Origin: CAXTKD01 sp964244885
GTDB lineage: Bacteria > Pseudomonadota > Alphaproteobacteria > Sphingomonadales > Sphingomonadaceae
Direction of reading: 5' to 3'
Length of the DNA: 64,000 nt
NCBI GenBank assembly: GCA_964244885.1
Contig: CAXTKD010000013.1
Location: forward strand, 34,633 to 98,632
Positions within the stretch are counted from its first letter, which is position 1. Each line of letters begins with the position of its first letter. This document shows, piece by piece, positions 8,127-18,106 of this stretch. The notes beneath the pieces were generated by a model, which did not search any database, was not told where the DNA came from, and worked only from the letters and a program-made list of their open reading frames with translations. The translations under genes and the position numbers were made by a program.

Positions 8127-8198
8127 ATAGGCCTGTGGCGGGCGTTGCCGGACTTGCGCGGCCGTCCGTCCGATCATCAATCGCAAGGGAGGTTTCCT

Positions 8199-8537
8199 GT
8201 GAAAATCATCAACATCGCGCTCGCCGCTGCGAGCCTGGTCGCTCTCTCGGCGTGCCATAGCAACGAAGGCCAGGCCGCCAAGGACCTCGCCGAAGGCCAG
8301 GCCGCCAACATCGACAAGCAGGCCGACGCCGTCGAGAACCAGGGCGAGGCCAACGCCGATGCCCTGCATGACGCCGCCGACAACCAGTCCGGCGCCGCCG
8401 AGGCGCAGACCGACGCCGCCGCCGACGCGACCAAGGACGCGTCGGAAGCCAAGTCAGACGCTCTTCACAACACCGCCGACGCCGTCAAGGACGCCGGCGA
8501 GCAGAAGGCCGACGCGATCGACGCTGCGAAGAAGTAA
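8199..8537 (+). CDS. LEA-like Ala/Asp/Lys-rich lipoprotein
   Basis: 112-residue lipoprotein. The signal region ends with lipobox LSAC, lipidation at Cys19. The mature part is almost entirely Ala, Asp, Glu, Lys, Gln and Asn in irregular 11-residue-like repeats (variants of ADA..DAAD), predicted amphipathic helix, recalling late-embryogenesis-abundant or apolipoprotein-like sequences. It has no enzymatic motif. The GTG at 8199 is chosen because a strong SD GGGAGG (8187-8192) lies six bases before it. A possible EcfG promoter upstream and an intrinsic terminator downstream (8584-8619) make it a monocistronic, perhaps stress-induced, gene. Role in envelope protection is inference. Confidence 0.72.
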   Translation: MKIINIALAAASLVALSACHSNEGQAAKDLAEGQAANIDKQADAVENQGEANADALHDAADNQSGAAEAQTDAAADATKDASEAKSDALHNTADAVKDAGEQKADAIDAAKK

Positions 8538-8583
8538 GCCGCTCGCGGCTCAGGCCGCGTGACGGACTACGACCTGACTCCTG

Positions 8584-8619
8584 GGGCGTCTCTCGAAAGA
8601 GAGGCGCCCTTTTCTTTTT
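8584..8619 (+). terminator. Intrinsic terminator of the LEA-like lipoprotein
   Basis: 11-bp stem (8584-8594 with 8599-8609, one G-T pair), GAAA tetraloop, followed by TTTTCTTTTT. It is one of the clearest rho-independent terminators in the window, 47 bases after the stop codon. Confidence 0.93.
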
Positions 8620-8649
8620 GGAGGGCTGCATTTGGTACACGACCGTGTT

Positions 8650-8769
8650 TTTCGCCCGGCGGTGTCACCCCACCCCTACCCCTCCCCATCAAAGGGGAGG
8701 GGATTTATTCTCTCTTGGTCCCTCCCCCTTGATGGGGGAGGTTAGGTGGGGGTGACACCGCTGGGCGAA
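8650..8769. repeat. Palindromic repeat, family A, copy 1
   Basis: Long inverted repeat: TTTCGCCC..GGTGTCACCCC at the left is mirrored by GGGGTGACACC..GGGCGAAA at the right. Each arm carries a C-rich/G-rich hairpin (CCTCCCC..GGGGAGG). It fills the space between the lipoprotein terminator and the convergent rbfA. Confidence 0.85.
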
Positions 8770-8793
8770 AGGCACGGCGCCGCGATGCCCCGG

Positions 8794-9183
8794 CTAGCTG
8801 GACAGGTCGCGCCGGACCTTGGGCGAGCGCAGCAGCTTGTCGATCTTGCCCGCCTCGTCGAAGCTCTCGTCGAGCCGGAAGCTCAGGTCGGGCGTGTAGC
8901 GGGTGTTCAGCCGGCGGGCGACTTCGCCGCGCAGATATCTGGCGTTGGCTTTCAGCGCCTCGAGCACGGCCGCCTCGTCCTTGGCGGCGATCGGCTTGAC
9001 GAAGGCGGTGGCGTTCCGAAGGTCGGGCGACACCCGGACCTCGGTCACCGACACCATCGTGCTGGCGAGCACGTCGTCGCGCACCTCGCCGCGCGCGAGA
9101 AGATCGGCGAGGACATGGCGAACCTGCTCGGCGACGCGAAGCAGCCGAACCGATTTTCCGGAATCGTCGCCCTTGGCGCGCAT
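8794..9183 (-). CDS. rbfA: 30S ribosome-binding factor A
   Basis: Small KH-like ribosome assembly factor (129 residues) that helps 16S rRNA 5'-end processing and 30S maturation, especially in the cold. Family features are the N-terminal VAEQVRHVLADLLARGE helix, the VTEVRVSPDLRNATAFV strand region and the C-terminal RYTPDLSFRLDESFDEA segment. It is the last gene of the rimP-nusA-ylxR-infB-rbfA translation cluster on the minus strand, separated from infB by a repeat-filled 154-base gap. Confidence 0.96.
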   Translation of the reverse strand: MRAKGDDSGKSVRLLRVAEQVRHVLADLLARGEVRDDVLASTMVSVTEVRVSPDLRNATAFVKPIAAKDEAAVLEALKANARYLRGEVARRLNTRYTPDLSFRLDESFDEAGKIDKLLRSPKVRRDLSS

Positions 9184-9199
9184 TCAACTCTCCCTGACC

Positions 9200-9318
9200 T
9201 TAATCCCCTCCCCTTCAGGGGAGGGGTAGGGGTGGGGTGCAGCGCCGGGCGATCGACTCGGCGCTATTGCCCCACGTCTCTCCCCACCCCTCCCCCTCCC
9301 CGCTGGGGAGGGGATTAA
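9200..9318. repeat. Palindromic repeat, family A, copy 2
   Basis: Inverted repeat with outer arms TTAATCCCCTCCCC and GGGGAGGGGATTAA. Each arm holds its own hairpin, one with loop TTCA and one with loop GC. Lies between infB and rbfA and could affect transcript processing between them. Confidence 0.88.
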
Positions 9319-9337
9319 GAAAGGGCGAGAGGTCGAC

Positions 9338-11866
9338 CTACAGCGTCCGCTGCCGCTCCTCGACCTCGTAGGTCTCGATGAAGTCGCCGGCCTTGACGTC
9401 CGACGAGCCCTCCAGCGTGATGCCGCACTCGACGCCCGAGCCGACCTCGGCGACGTCGTCCTTGAAGCGGCGGAGCGAGGCGATCGAGCCGTTGTAGACG
9501 ATGACGTCGTCGCGGGTGACGCGCGCCCGGAGTGCCTTCCGAATAAAGCCCTCGGTGACGAGCACGCCCGCCGCCTTGCCGGTCTTGCCGGCCTGGAAGA
9601 CCTCCTGGACCTTGGCGCGGCCGACGACGTTCTCGAGGAACTCCGGCCCGAGCTGGCCCGCCATCTCCGCCTTCACCGCGTCGGTGAGCGCGTAGATCAC
9701 GTCGTAGTACATCAGCCGTACGCTGTCGCGCTGGGCGATCTCGCGCGCCTTGGCGTTGGGGCGGACGTTGAAGCCGATGATCGGCGCGTTCGACGCCCTC
9801 GCCAGCGTGACGTCCGACTCGGTGATCGCGCCGACTCCGGCGTGGAGCACCCGCGCCTTGATGTCGTCGGTCGAGATGCGGTTGACCGCGCTGACGATCG
9901 CCTCGACCGACCCTTGCACGTCCGCTTTCACGATCAGCGGATATTCCTGGATCTTGCCGGCGGCGAGCGCCGAGAACATGTTCTCGACCGAGATCGGAGC
10001 GACCGTGGTGCGCTCCTTCTGGACGAGCCCGGCGCGATAGGCCGCGACCTCGCGGGCGCGCGCCTCGTTCTCGACCACCGACATCGGATCGCCGGCGCGC
10101 GGAACGCCCGACAGGCCGAGCACTTCGACGGGCTGCGACGGCCCCGCGGTCTTCACCTGCTTGCCCTTGTCGTCAACGAGCGCGCGGACCTTGCCCCATT
10201 CGGCGCCGATGACGAACACGTCGCCGACCTTCAATGTGCCGCGCGCGACGAGGACGGTGGCGAGCGGGCCGCGCCCCTTGTCGAGCTTGGCCTCGATCAC
10301 CGTGCCCTCGGCGGGGCGGTCGGGGTTGGCCTTCAGCTCCATCAGCTCGGCCTGCAGCGCGATCTTCTCAGCGAGCAGGTCGAGCCCGGTCTTCTTCAGC
10401 GCCGAGACCTCGACATCCTGCACGTCGCCCGACATCTCCTCGACAACGACCTCGTGCTGGAGCAGCTCGGTGCGGACCCGGTTGGCGTCGGCGCCCGGCT
10501 TGTCGATCTTGTTGATCGCGACGATCATCGGGACGCCGGCCGCCTTGACGTGATTGATCGCCTCGATCGACTGCGGCATCAGCCCGTCGTCCGCCGCGAC
10601 CACGAGCACGACGATATCCGTGACGTTGGCACCGCGCGCCCGCATCTCGGTGAACGCCTCGTGGCCCGGGGTGTCGAGGAAGGTGATCTTCTCGCCGCCC
10701 TTCATCTGCACCTGATAGGCGCCGATATGCTGGGTGATGCCGCCCGCCTCTCCGGCGACGACATCGGTGCCGCGCAGCGCGTCGAGCAGCGAGGTCTTGC
10801 CGTGGTCGACGTGGCCCATGATCGTCACGACCGGGGCGCGCGGCTGAAGGTTGTCGTCGTGATCGTCCTCGCCGATGACTCCGATCTCGACGTCGGATTC
10901 GGAGACGCGCTTGATGGTGTGGCCGAACTCGGTGACCAGCAGCTCGGCGGTGTCCTGGTCGATCGTCTGCGTGACGGTGACGGGCATGCCCATCTTGAAC
11001 AGCGACTTGACGAGGTCTGCGGCGCGCTCGGCCATGCGATTGGCGAGCTCCTGGACGGTGATCGCCTCGGGAACCACGACATCGCGAACCTGCTTGATCT
11101 GCGGGCCGCCCGCCATGTGCGAGCGCTTGTCCTTCTCGCGCGCCCGGCGGAGCGCCGCGAGGCTGCGGACGCGGACGCTGTCGTCCGAATCGAGCGCGCG
11201 GGTGACGGTGAGCTTGCCCGACTGGCGGCGGTCGTCGGTGCGGCTGCGCGCCGGCTTGGGCGGCGCGGGCTCGGGACGGCGCGCCGGGGTGACCGGACGG
11301 AAGCCGCCGTTGCCGCGGGGACGCTCGTCGCCCGCGGCGGCGGGCGCCGCGGCTGCAGCGGGCTCGCCCGTCTCTGTCGTCTCGGGGGCCGGAGCCGGAG
11401 ATTCGGCGGCGCGGCGCGCGGCCTCTTCCTCGGCAAGCCGGCGCTCTTCGGCGCGGCGGCGCTCGTTCTCGGCCGAATCGGTGCGCTCGCGCTCTTCGCG
11501 CAGACGCGCTTCCTCGCCGGCGCGGAGGCGGTCCTCCTCGGCCTGGCGAAGCAGGAGAGCCTGCTTCTCCTGGCGCGACATCAGGTCGTTCGGCTGCTGG
11601 CGCGGCGCCTCCTGGCGGGGCGGCGGGGGCGGCGGCGCGGCGGGCGCGGGGGCAGCGACGACGGGCTCGGGCGCTGCGACGACGGGTTCGGGCGCGGGCG
11701 GCGGCGTCTCGCCGGGGCGGGTCAGCACGCGGCGGCGCTTGACCTCGACCTGCACGGTGTTGGTGCGGCCGTGGCTGAAGCTCTGCTTGACGTTCCCCGC
11801 GCTCTCGGTCCGCTTGAGACCGAGCGGCGGGCGGGCGCCCAGCTTCAATTTATTGTCGTCGCTCAT
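9338..11866 (-). CDS. infB: Translation initiation factor IF-2
   Basis: GTPase that places initiator tRNA on the 30S subunit and promotes subunit joining. It has 842 residues. The N-terminus (1-50) is the alphaproteobacterial IF2-associated block, followed by a Pro/Ala- and Glu/Arg-rich low-complexity linker (about 50-245) and the IF2_N domain (about 260-325). The G domain has G1 GHVDHGKT at 351-358, then DTPGHEAF and NKID. Domain II and the C-terminal fMet-tRNA-binding domain follow. The ATG at 11866 begins MSDDNKLKLG; longer frames run into ylxR. It starts eight bases after the ylxR stop. Confidence 0.97.
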   Translation of the reverse strand: MSDDNKLKLGARPPLGLKRTESAGNVKQSFSHGRTNTVQVEVKRRRVLTRPGETPPPAPEPVVAAPEPVVAAPAPAAPPPPPPRQEAPRQQPNDLMSRQEKQALLLRQAEEDRLRAGEEARLREERERTDSAENERRRAEERRLAEEEAARRAAESPAPAPETTETGEPAAAAAPAAAGDERPRGNGGFRPVTPARRPEPAPPKPARSRTDDRRQSGKLTVTRALDSDDSVRVRSLAALRRAREKDKRSHMAGGPQIKQVRDVVVPEAITVQELANRMAERAADLVKSLFKMGMPVTVTQTIDQDTAELLVTEFGHTIKRVSESDVEIGVIGEDDHDDNLQPRAPVVTIMGHVDHGKTSLLDALRGTDVVAGEAGGITQHIGAYQVQMKGGEKITFLDTPGHEAFTEMRARGANVTDIVVLVVAADDGLMPQSIEAINHVKAAGVPMIVAINKIDKPGADANRVRTELLQHEVVVEEMSGDVQDVEVSALKKTGLDLLAEKIALQAELMELKANPDRPAEGTVIEAKLDKGRGPLATVLVARGTLKVGDVFVIGAEWGKVRALVDDKGKQVKTAGPSQPVEVLGLSGVPRAGDPMSVVENEARAREVAAYRAGLVQKERTTVAPISVENMFSALAAGKIQEYPLIVKADVQGSVEAIVSAVNRISTDDIKARVLHAGVGAITESDVTLARASNAPIIGFNVRPNAKAREIAQRDSVRLMYYDVIYALTDAVKAEMAGQLGPEFLENVVGRAKVQEVFQAGKTGKAAGVLVTEGFIRKALRARVTRDDVIVYNGSIASLRRFKDDVAEVGSGVECGITLEGSSDVKAGDFIETYEVEERQRTL

Positions 11867-11874
11867 GCGTGCCT

Positions 11875-12507
11875 TCAAATCCTCAAGTCTTCGGCTGCTG
11901 GCCGGTCGGCCGCATCCGTGATCTCTTCGTTCAATCCGCAGAAGGCGCGCCAGCGGACGACGGCCGCCGCCACCCGATCCGCCGCACCCTGATCGCAGAG
12001 CGCGGCGTGTAGCACATTCTCGCGGCCCAACGCCAAGGACAATTCCTCGCGCGCCGCCGGGAGCACCATCACGGTTACGCCTGGACGGTCCAGCTTGGCT
12101 CGGCCGTTGGCTGCCGCGTCGGCGGCATGGAGCAGCAGCTTCACGCGGCCGGCGCGAACCGCGTCGGCGATGCGATCCGACCCCAGGATGAGGCTTCCGG
12201 AGCGCATTTCCAGGCCCAGCCGATCGAGCGCGCGGCGCGACAGGCCCGCCGCGATGCGGTCGGACAGATCGTCGGGGAGCTTGAGCGGCGCGCCCTTGAA
12301 CGCGCGCATCAGAGCGCCGCGCAACTTGCCCTTGGCGGTCGCCGAGTCGACGATCGCGCGATCCGCGACCACCCACGCGCCGCGCCCCGGCGCCTTGGCG
12401 CCGAGGTCGGGCAGCACGTCGCCGTCGGGTGACAGCGCCAGCCGGACCAGCTGCGCGCGGTTACCGCGCGCGCCGGTCAGGATGCATTTACGCTCGGGCT
12501 CCGGCAC
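11875..12507 (-). CDS. ylxR: YlxR/DUF448 RNA-binding protein with L7Ae-like C-terminus
   Basis: 210-residue nucleic-acid-binding protein between nusA and infB. The N-terminal DUF448/YlxR domain (about 1-85) shows the typical RKCILTG start, the LVRLALSPDGDVLPDL strand and the GRGAWV turn. The C-terminal half (about 95-190) resembles the L7Ae-type fold found fused to DUF448 in alphaproteobacteria. The start is a GTG at 12507; its SD (AGGG within GAGAGGGTGA) lies inside the adjacent palindromic repeat. Role in rRNA, RNase P or transcription-complex binding is suggested for the family but not settled. Confidence 0.9.
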   Translation of the reverse strand: MPEPERKCILTGARGNRAQLVRLALSPDGDVLPDLGAKAPGRGAWVVADRAIVDSATAKGKLRGALMRAFKGAPLKLPDDLSDRIAAGLSRRALDRLGLEMRSGSLILGSDRIADAVRAGRVKLLLHAADAAANGRAKLDRPGVTVMVLPAAREELSLALGRENVLHAALCDQGAADRVAAAVVRWRAFCGLNEEITDAADRPAAEDLRI

Positions 12508-12509
12508 TC

Positions 12510-12659
12510 ACCCTCTCCCTGGAGGGGAGAGGGAGGGGCCCGACGCGTAGCGGTGGGAGGGAGAGGGTGGTCGCAGGAAAGGATGCTGCGGCCCCGTCCG
12601 GCGACCACCCTCACCCCGCTCGCTCACGCGAGTCGCCCTCTCCCCTCCCGGGAGAGGGT
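12510..12659. repeat. Palindromic repeat, family B, copy 1
   Basis: Composite inverted repeat with arms CCCTCTCCCTGGAGGGGAGAGGG and CCCTCTCCCCTCCCGGGAGAGGG, plus an internal GCGACCACCCTC/GAGGGTGGTCGC pair. It lies inside the nusA-ylxR gap and ends two bases before the ylxR start codon, supplying its SD. Confidence 0.88.
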
Positions 12660-12694
12660 TTCGGGCGTGCCGGCTATCGGTTCGCGTCAGGCTC

Positions 12695-14236
12695 TCATTG
12701 TGGGACATCCGCTGGTGCGTCCTCCGCGAACCAGTGGGCGCGCGCCGCCATGATGATGCGGTTGCCGTCCTCTTCGGAGATGCCGTACTCGCGCAGGATG
12801 CCGTCGCGCTTGGCGACCAGCTCGTCGGTCGCGAGGTCGCCCAGGTCGTCGAGCGTCTTGACGCCCGCCTTGCCGAGCGTGACCAGCATCGCCTCGCTGA
12901 GGCCGTCGATCGCGGCGAGATCGTCGGAGACGCCGAGCGCCTGGCGCTCCTCGCGCGCCGCCGCCTCGCGGCGGTCGAGCGCCTCGGTGGCGCGATTCTG
13001 AAGCTCGCCCGCCAGCTCCTCGTCGAAGCCCTCGATCGACGCCAGCTCGTCGAGCTCGACGTAGGCGACCTCCTCGAGGCTGGTGAAGCCCTCGGCGACG
13101 AGGAGCTGCGACAGCGTCTCGTCGACGTCCAATTCGCCCTGGAACATCTCGGTCCGCTCGGCGAACTCGCGCTGGCGCTTCTCCGACGAATCGGCCTCGG
13201 TCATGATGTCGATCTGGTGCGCGGTGAGCTGCGAGGCGAGCCGCACGTTCTGGCCGCGCCGGCCGATGGCGAGCGACAGCTGGTCGTCGGGGACGACGAC
13301 CTCGATGCGGTTCTCCTCCTCGTCGATCACGACCTTGGAGACCTCGGCGGGCTGGAGCGCGTTGACCACGAAGGTCGCGGTGTCGGGCGACCAGGGGATG
13401 ATGTCGATCTTCTCGCCCTGCAGCTCCTGGACCACCGCCTGGACGCGGCTGCCCTTCATGCCGACGCAGGCGCCGACCGGGTCGATCGAGCCGTCGCGGC
13501 TGATGACGCCGATCTTGGCGCGGCTTCCTGGGTCGCGGGCGCAGGCCTTGATCTCGATGATGCCGTCGTAGATCTCGGGCACTTCCTGCGCGAACAGCTT
13601 CTTCATGAACTCGGGCGCGGCGCGCGACAGGAAGATCTGCGGCCCGCGCGTCTCGCGGCGGACGGCGGCGAGCAGCGAGCGGACGCGGTCGCCGACGCGA
13701 AGCACCTCGCGCGGGATCTGCTGGTCGCGGCGGATGACGCCCTCGGCGCGGCCGAGGTCGACGACGACGTGGCCGAACTCGACTCGCTTGACGACGCCGG
13801 TGATGATCTCGTTCACCCGGTCCTTATATTCCTCGAACTGGCGGTCGCGCTCGGCGTCGCGGACCTTCTGGACGATGACCTGCTTGGCCGCCTGCGCGGC
13901 GATGCGGCCGAACTGGATCGGCGGCAGCGGGTCGACGACGAAGTCGCCGAGCTTGGCCTCGGGGTCACGCTTCTGCGCGTCCTTGACCGAGGTCTGGGTG
14001 AAGTGGTTCTCGACATCCTCGACAACCTCGACGACGCGCCAAAGGCGCATGTCGCCGCCGGTCGTGTCGATCTTGGCGCGGATGTCGTTCTCGGCGCCGT
14101 AACGCGCCTTGGCGGCGCGCTGGATGGCGTCCTCCATCGCCTCGATGACGATGCCGCGGTCGATCGACTTCTCGCGCGCGACCGCGTCGGCGATGGCGAG
14201 AAGCTCGGCCTTGTTGGCGGAAACGACGGTGGCCAT
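12695..14236 (-). CDS. nusA: Transcription termination/antitermination protein NusA
   Basis: RNA-polymerase-associated factor of 513 residues controlling pausing, termination and rRNA antitermination. The order is an N-terminal polymerase-binding domain (about 1-125), an S1 domain (about 135-200, containing GVVKRVEFGHVVVDLG), two KH domains (about 205-350, with GACVGMKGSRVQAVV and GRRGQNVRLASQL), and two C-terminal helix-hairpin-helix acidic repeats (about 370-480). The ATG at 14236 opens MATVVSANKAELL, two bases after the rimP stop. Confidence 0.97.
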   Translation of the reverse strand: MATVVSANKAELLAIADAVAREKSIDRGIVIEAMEDAIQRAAKARYGAENDIRAKIDTTGGDMRLWRVVEVVEDVENHFTQTSVKDAQKRDPEAKLGDFVVDPLPPIQFGRIAAQAAKQVIVQKVRDAERDRQFEEYKDRVNEIITGVVKRVEFGHVVVDLGRAEGVIRRDQQIPREVLRVGDRVRSLLAAVRRETRGPQIFLSRAAPEFMKKLFAQEVPEIYDGIIEIKACARDPGSRAKIGVISRDGSIDPVGACVGMKGSRVQAVVQELQGEKIDIIPWSPDTATFVVNALQPAEVSKVVIDEEENRIEVVVPDDQLSLAIGRRGQNVRLASQLTAHQIDIMTEADSSEKRQREFAERTEMFQGELDVDETLSQLLVAEGFTSLEEVAYVELDELASIEGFDEELAGELQNRATEALDRREAAAREERQALGVSDDLAAIDGLSEAMLVTLGKAGVKTLDDLGDLATDELVAKRDGILREYGISEEDGNRIIMAARAHWFAEDAPADVPQ

Positions 14237-14238
14237 GC

Positions 14239-14829
14239 TTATTGATCCTCTTCCTCGAAGTCTTCGGCGCCCTCGGTCGATAGTGGCCGGGACGCGGCAA
14301 TCAGTGCGTCGGTGAGCATCAGCTTCGCCGACTCGATCTGGGCGAGCGGGAACAGCCGCTCCTCCCCCTTCACTTCCAGCTTCGCCGAGTCGCCCTCGAC
14401 GCCGCGGACGATGCCGGTGAAGCGCTTCTGCCCCTCGCCGCCCGCGACGAGCGACATCTTGGCCTCGTGGCCGATCCAGTTCGCCCAGTCCTTGGCGCGG
14501 GTCAGCGGCCGGTCGATGCCGGGCGACGACACTTCGAGGCGATAGGCGCCTTCGATCGGGTCGGCCGCGTCGAACACGTCGGACAGCGCGCGGCTGATCT
14601 CGGCGCACTGGTCGAGCGTCAACTGGCCGGTCGCCGGATCCTCGGCCATGATCTGCAGCGAGCGGTCGTCCCCCGACCCGAACATCCCGACGCGCACAAG
14701 CTCGAAGCCCATCGCGGTGACGACGGGCTCGATCAGGCTATGCAGCGACTGCGTTTCGGCCAAGCTTTGATCCCAAGCACCTTCGGGGCCGGGCCCGGGG
14801 TCGGGACCAGCTTCCTCAGGAATAACCAT
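14239..14829 (-). CDS. rimP: Ribosome maturation factor RimP
   Basis: 30S assembly factor of 196 residues. The signature YRLEVSSPGIDRPL (residues about 97-110) closes the N-terminal alpha/beta domain, and an SH3-like domain follows (about 112-175). The C-terminal tail is very acidic (GAEDFEEEDQ). It heads the rimP-nusA-ylxR-infB-rbfA group, and nusA starts two bases after its stop, so the two are certainly cotranscribed. The N-terminal 20 residues are Pro/Gly-rich and a later start (for example near residue 25) cannot be excluded. Confidence 0.94.
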   Translation of the reverse strand: MVIPEEAGPDPGPGPEGAWDQSLAETQSLHSLIEPVVTAMGFELVRVGMFGSGDDRSLQIMAEDPATGQLTLDQCAEISRALSDVFDAADPIEGAYRLEVSSPGIDRPLTRAKDWANWIGHEAKMSLVAGGEGQKRFTGIVRGVEGDSAKLEVKGEERLFPLAQIESAKLMLTDALIAASRPLSTEGAEDFEEEDQ

Positions 14830-14929
14830 GTGGAAGATGGCGGGGATATAGGGCGGAAGCGGCAGGCCTGCAAGCGACTAGCCTTTCCTTCGGGGAGCGC
14901 CCCATCGACATCCATGCTGTCACCCGCCT

Positions 14930-15011
14930 CCGTTCGTGGTGAGCCTGTCGAACCACGAGGGCGCTCCGACGTCGGAGCGACTACGTCCTTCGACAGGCTC
15001 AGGACGAACGG
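14930..15011. repeat. Palindromic repeat, family C, copy 2
   Basis: Left arm CGTGGTGAGCCTGTCGAACCACG; the right arm reads in reverse complement CGTCCTGAGCCTGTCGAAGGACG. The stem triplet differs between arms (GGT/ACC versus CCT/AGG) but pairing within each arm is kept. Located in the 220-base gap between trmB and rimP. Confidence 0.88.
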
Positions 15012-15049
15012 AGACTTATGTTCGGGCCAAACGCTGTCTGTCCTGCGGC

Positions 15050-15727
15050 CTAAACTCTGCGATACCGGAAGTGCCAGACCTCGCGGCCTTCGCGGAGCGC
15101 CTTGGCCGCGTAGCGCGTCCGCGGCCAGTCGGCGGGTGGGACCTGCCAATCGGCGGGGGTCTTCGCCAGCCATTCGAAGTCGGCGCGCCGGCCCATCTGC
15201 ATCAGCGCCCAGCGGCCGTAGACCGGATGATCGGTGCCGAGGCGGAACTCGCCGCCGGGCTTGAGCTTCGCGGCGATGCGGTCGAGCGGCCCTGGATTGA
15301 CGAAGCGCCGCTTGGCGTGGCGCGCCTTGGGCCATGGGTCGGGATGGAGCAGGAACACCCGGTCGAGGCTTGAGTCGGGAAGGCGCTCCAGCACGTCGAG
15401 CGCGTCGCCCATGTGGAGGCGGATGTTGGTGAGCTCGAGCCGCTCGGCATGGCCGAGCGCGCCGACGACGCCGTTCAGGAACGGCTCGCAGCCGATCAGC
15501 CCGGCTTTTGGATTCGCCTCCGCCTGCCAAGCGAGGTGTTCCCCAGCGCCGAAGCCGATCTCCAGCCACAGCGGGCGATCGTCCCCGAACAGCGTCCGCG
15601 CATCGAGCGGCCCCTCGGGCACCGACACAAGCGGCAACCTCTCCTCGACCAGCGCCTGCTGGCCGAGGCGAAGCTTGTGGCCCTGGCGGCGGCCGTAGAG
15701 GCGGCGAAGGGTGGTGGGATCATTCAT
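15050..15727 (-). CDS. trmB: tRNA (guanine-N7-)-methyltransferase
   Basis: SAM-dependent enzyme making m7G46 in tRNA variable loops. The SAM-binding motif EIGFGAGEH is at 56-64 and the family hallmark HPDPWPKARHAKRR at 128-141. Length (225 residues) is typical. In related genomes trmB follows metK directly in transcription order; here the plus-strand katE catalase separates them. ATG at 15727. Confidence 0.96.
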   Translation of the reverse strand: MNDPTTLRRLYGRRQGHKLRLGQQALVEERLPLVSVPEGPLDARTLFGDDRPLWLEIGFGAGEHLAWQAEANPKAGLIGCEPFLNGVVGALGHAERLELTNIRLHMGDALDVLERLPDSSLDRVFLLHPDPWPKARHAKRRFVNPGPLDRIAAKLKPGGEFRLGTDHPVYGRWALMQMGRRADFEWLAKTPADWQVPPADWPRTRYAAKALREGREVWHFRYRRV

Positions 15728-15833
15728 CGCGAGGGGCCTTAGACGCTCACGACGCGCCGGCCAACTTGCTCCATGTTAGCATGATTGTCTCTGGCCGATT
15801 CCGGCCTGTGTGCGTTGGAGCGCTTTCAGGGCG

Positions 15834-15838
15834 AAGGA
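15834..15838 (+). promoter_or_regulatory. Ribosome-binding site deciding the katE start
   Basis: AAGGA lies six bases before GTG 15845. The in-frame TTG at 15785 lacks such a site, so the GTG is preferred. Confidence 0.7.
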
Positions 15839-15844
15839 TCGTAC

Positions 15845-17974
<2,130 letters not shown>

Positions 17975-17980
17975 AGCGCC

Positions 17981-18096
17981 ACGCCCCTCCCCTTCAGGGG
18001 AGGGGATGGGCGTGGGGGGCTGGGGTCGCGCTGCGGCGTCTAAGACAGAGCGCGAACGGCTGCCCCACCCCAACCCCTCCCCTGAAGGGGAGGGGC
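17981..18096. repeat. Palindromic repeat, family A, copy 3
   Basis: Arms GCCCCTCCCCTTCAGGGGAGGGG and CCCCTCCCCTGAAGGGGAGGGGC, with flanking GTGGGG/CCCCAC pairs. It sits between the convergent katE and metK stop codons and could serve as a two-way transcription stop. Confidence 0.9.
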
Positions 18097-18106
18097 TTAG
18101 TGCGCC

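Noticed and set aside
8123..8130. CGTTATAG as a possible ModE operator upstream of modA
   Set aside because: Only one half of the ModE palindrome is present and it lies 120 bases from modA, nearer the oppositely oriented lipoprotein gene; a sigma-factor -10 element is a better reading.
9200..9318. Repeated GC-rich units considered as a CRISPR array
   Set aside because: Copies are inverted rather than direct, only two arms occur per site, there are no regular spacers and no cas genes are in the window.
9842..11992. Long open frame (over 700 codons) on the plus strand opposite infB
   Set aside because: High-GC genes often leave an antisense frame open. This one overlaps IF-2 completely, gives low-complexity Arg/Ala/Gly-rich protein and has no recognisable domain.
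15785..15844. Upstream TTG start giving a 20-residue longer catalase
   Set aside because: No ribosome-binding site precedes the TTG, while the GTG at 15845 has AAGGA at good spacing and starts a typical KatE N-terminus.
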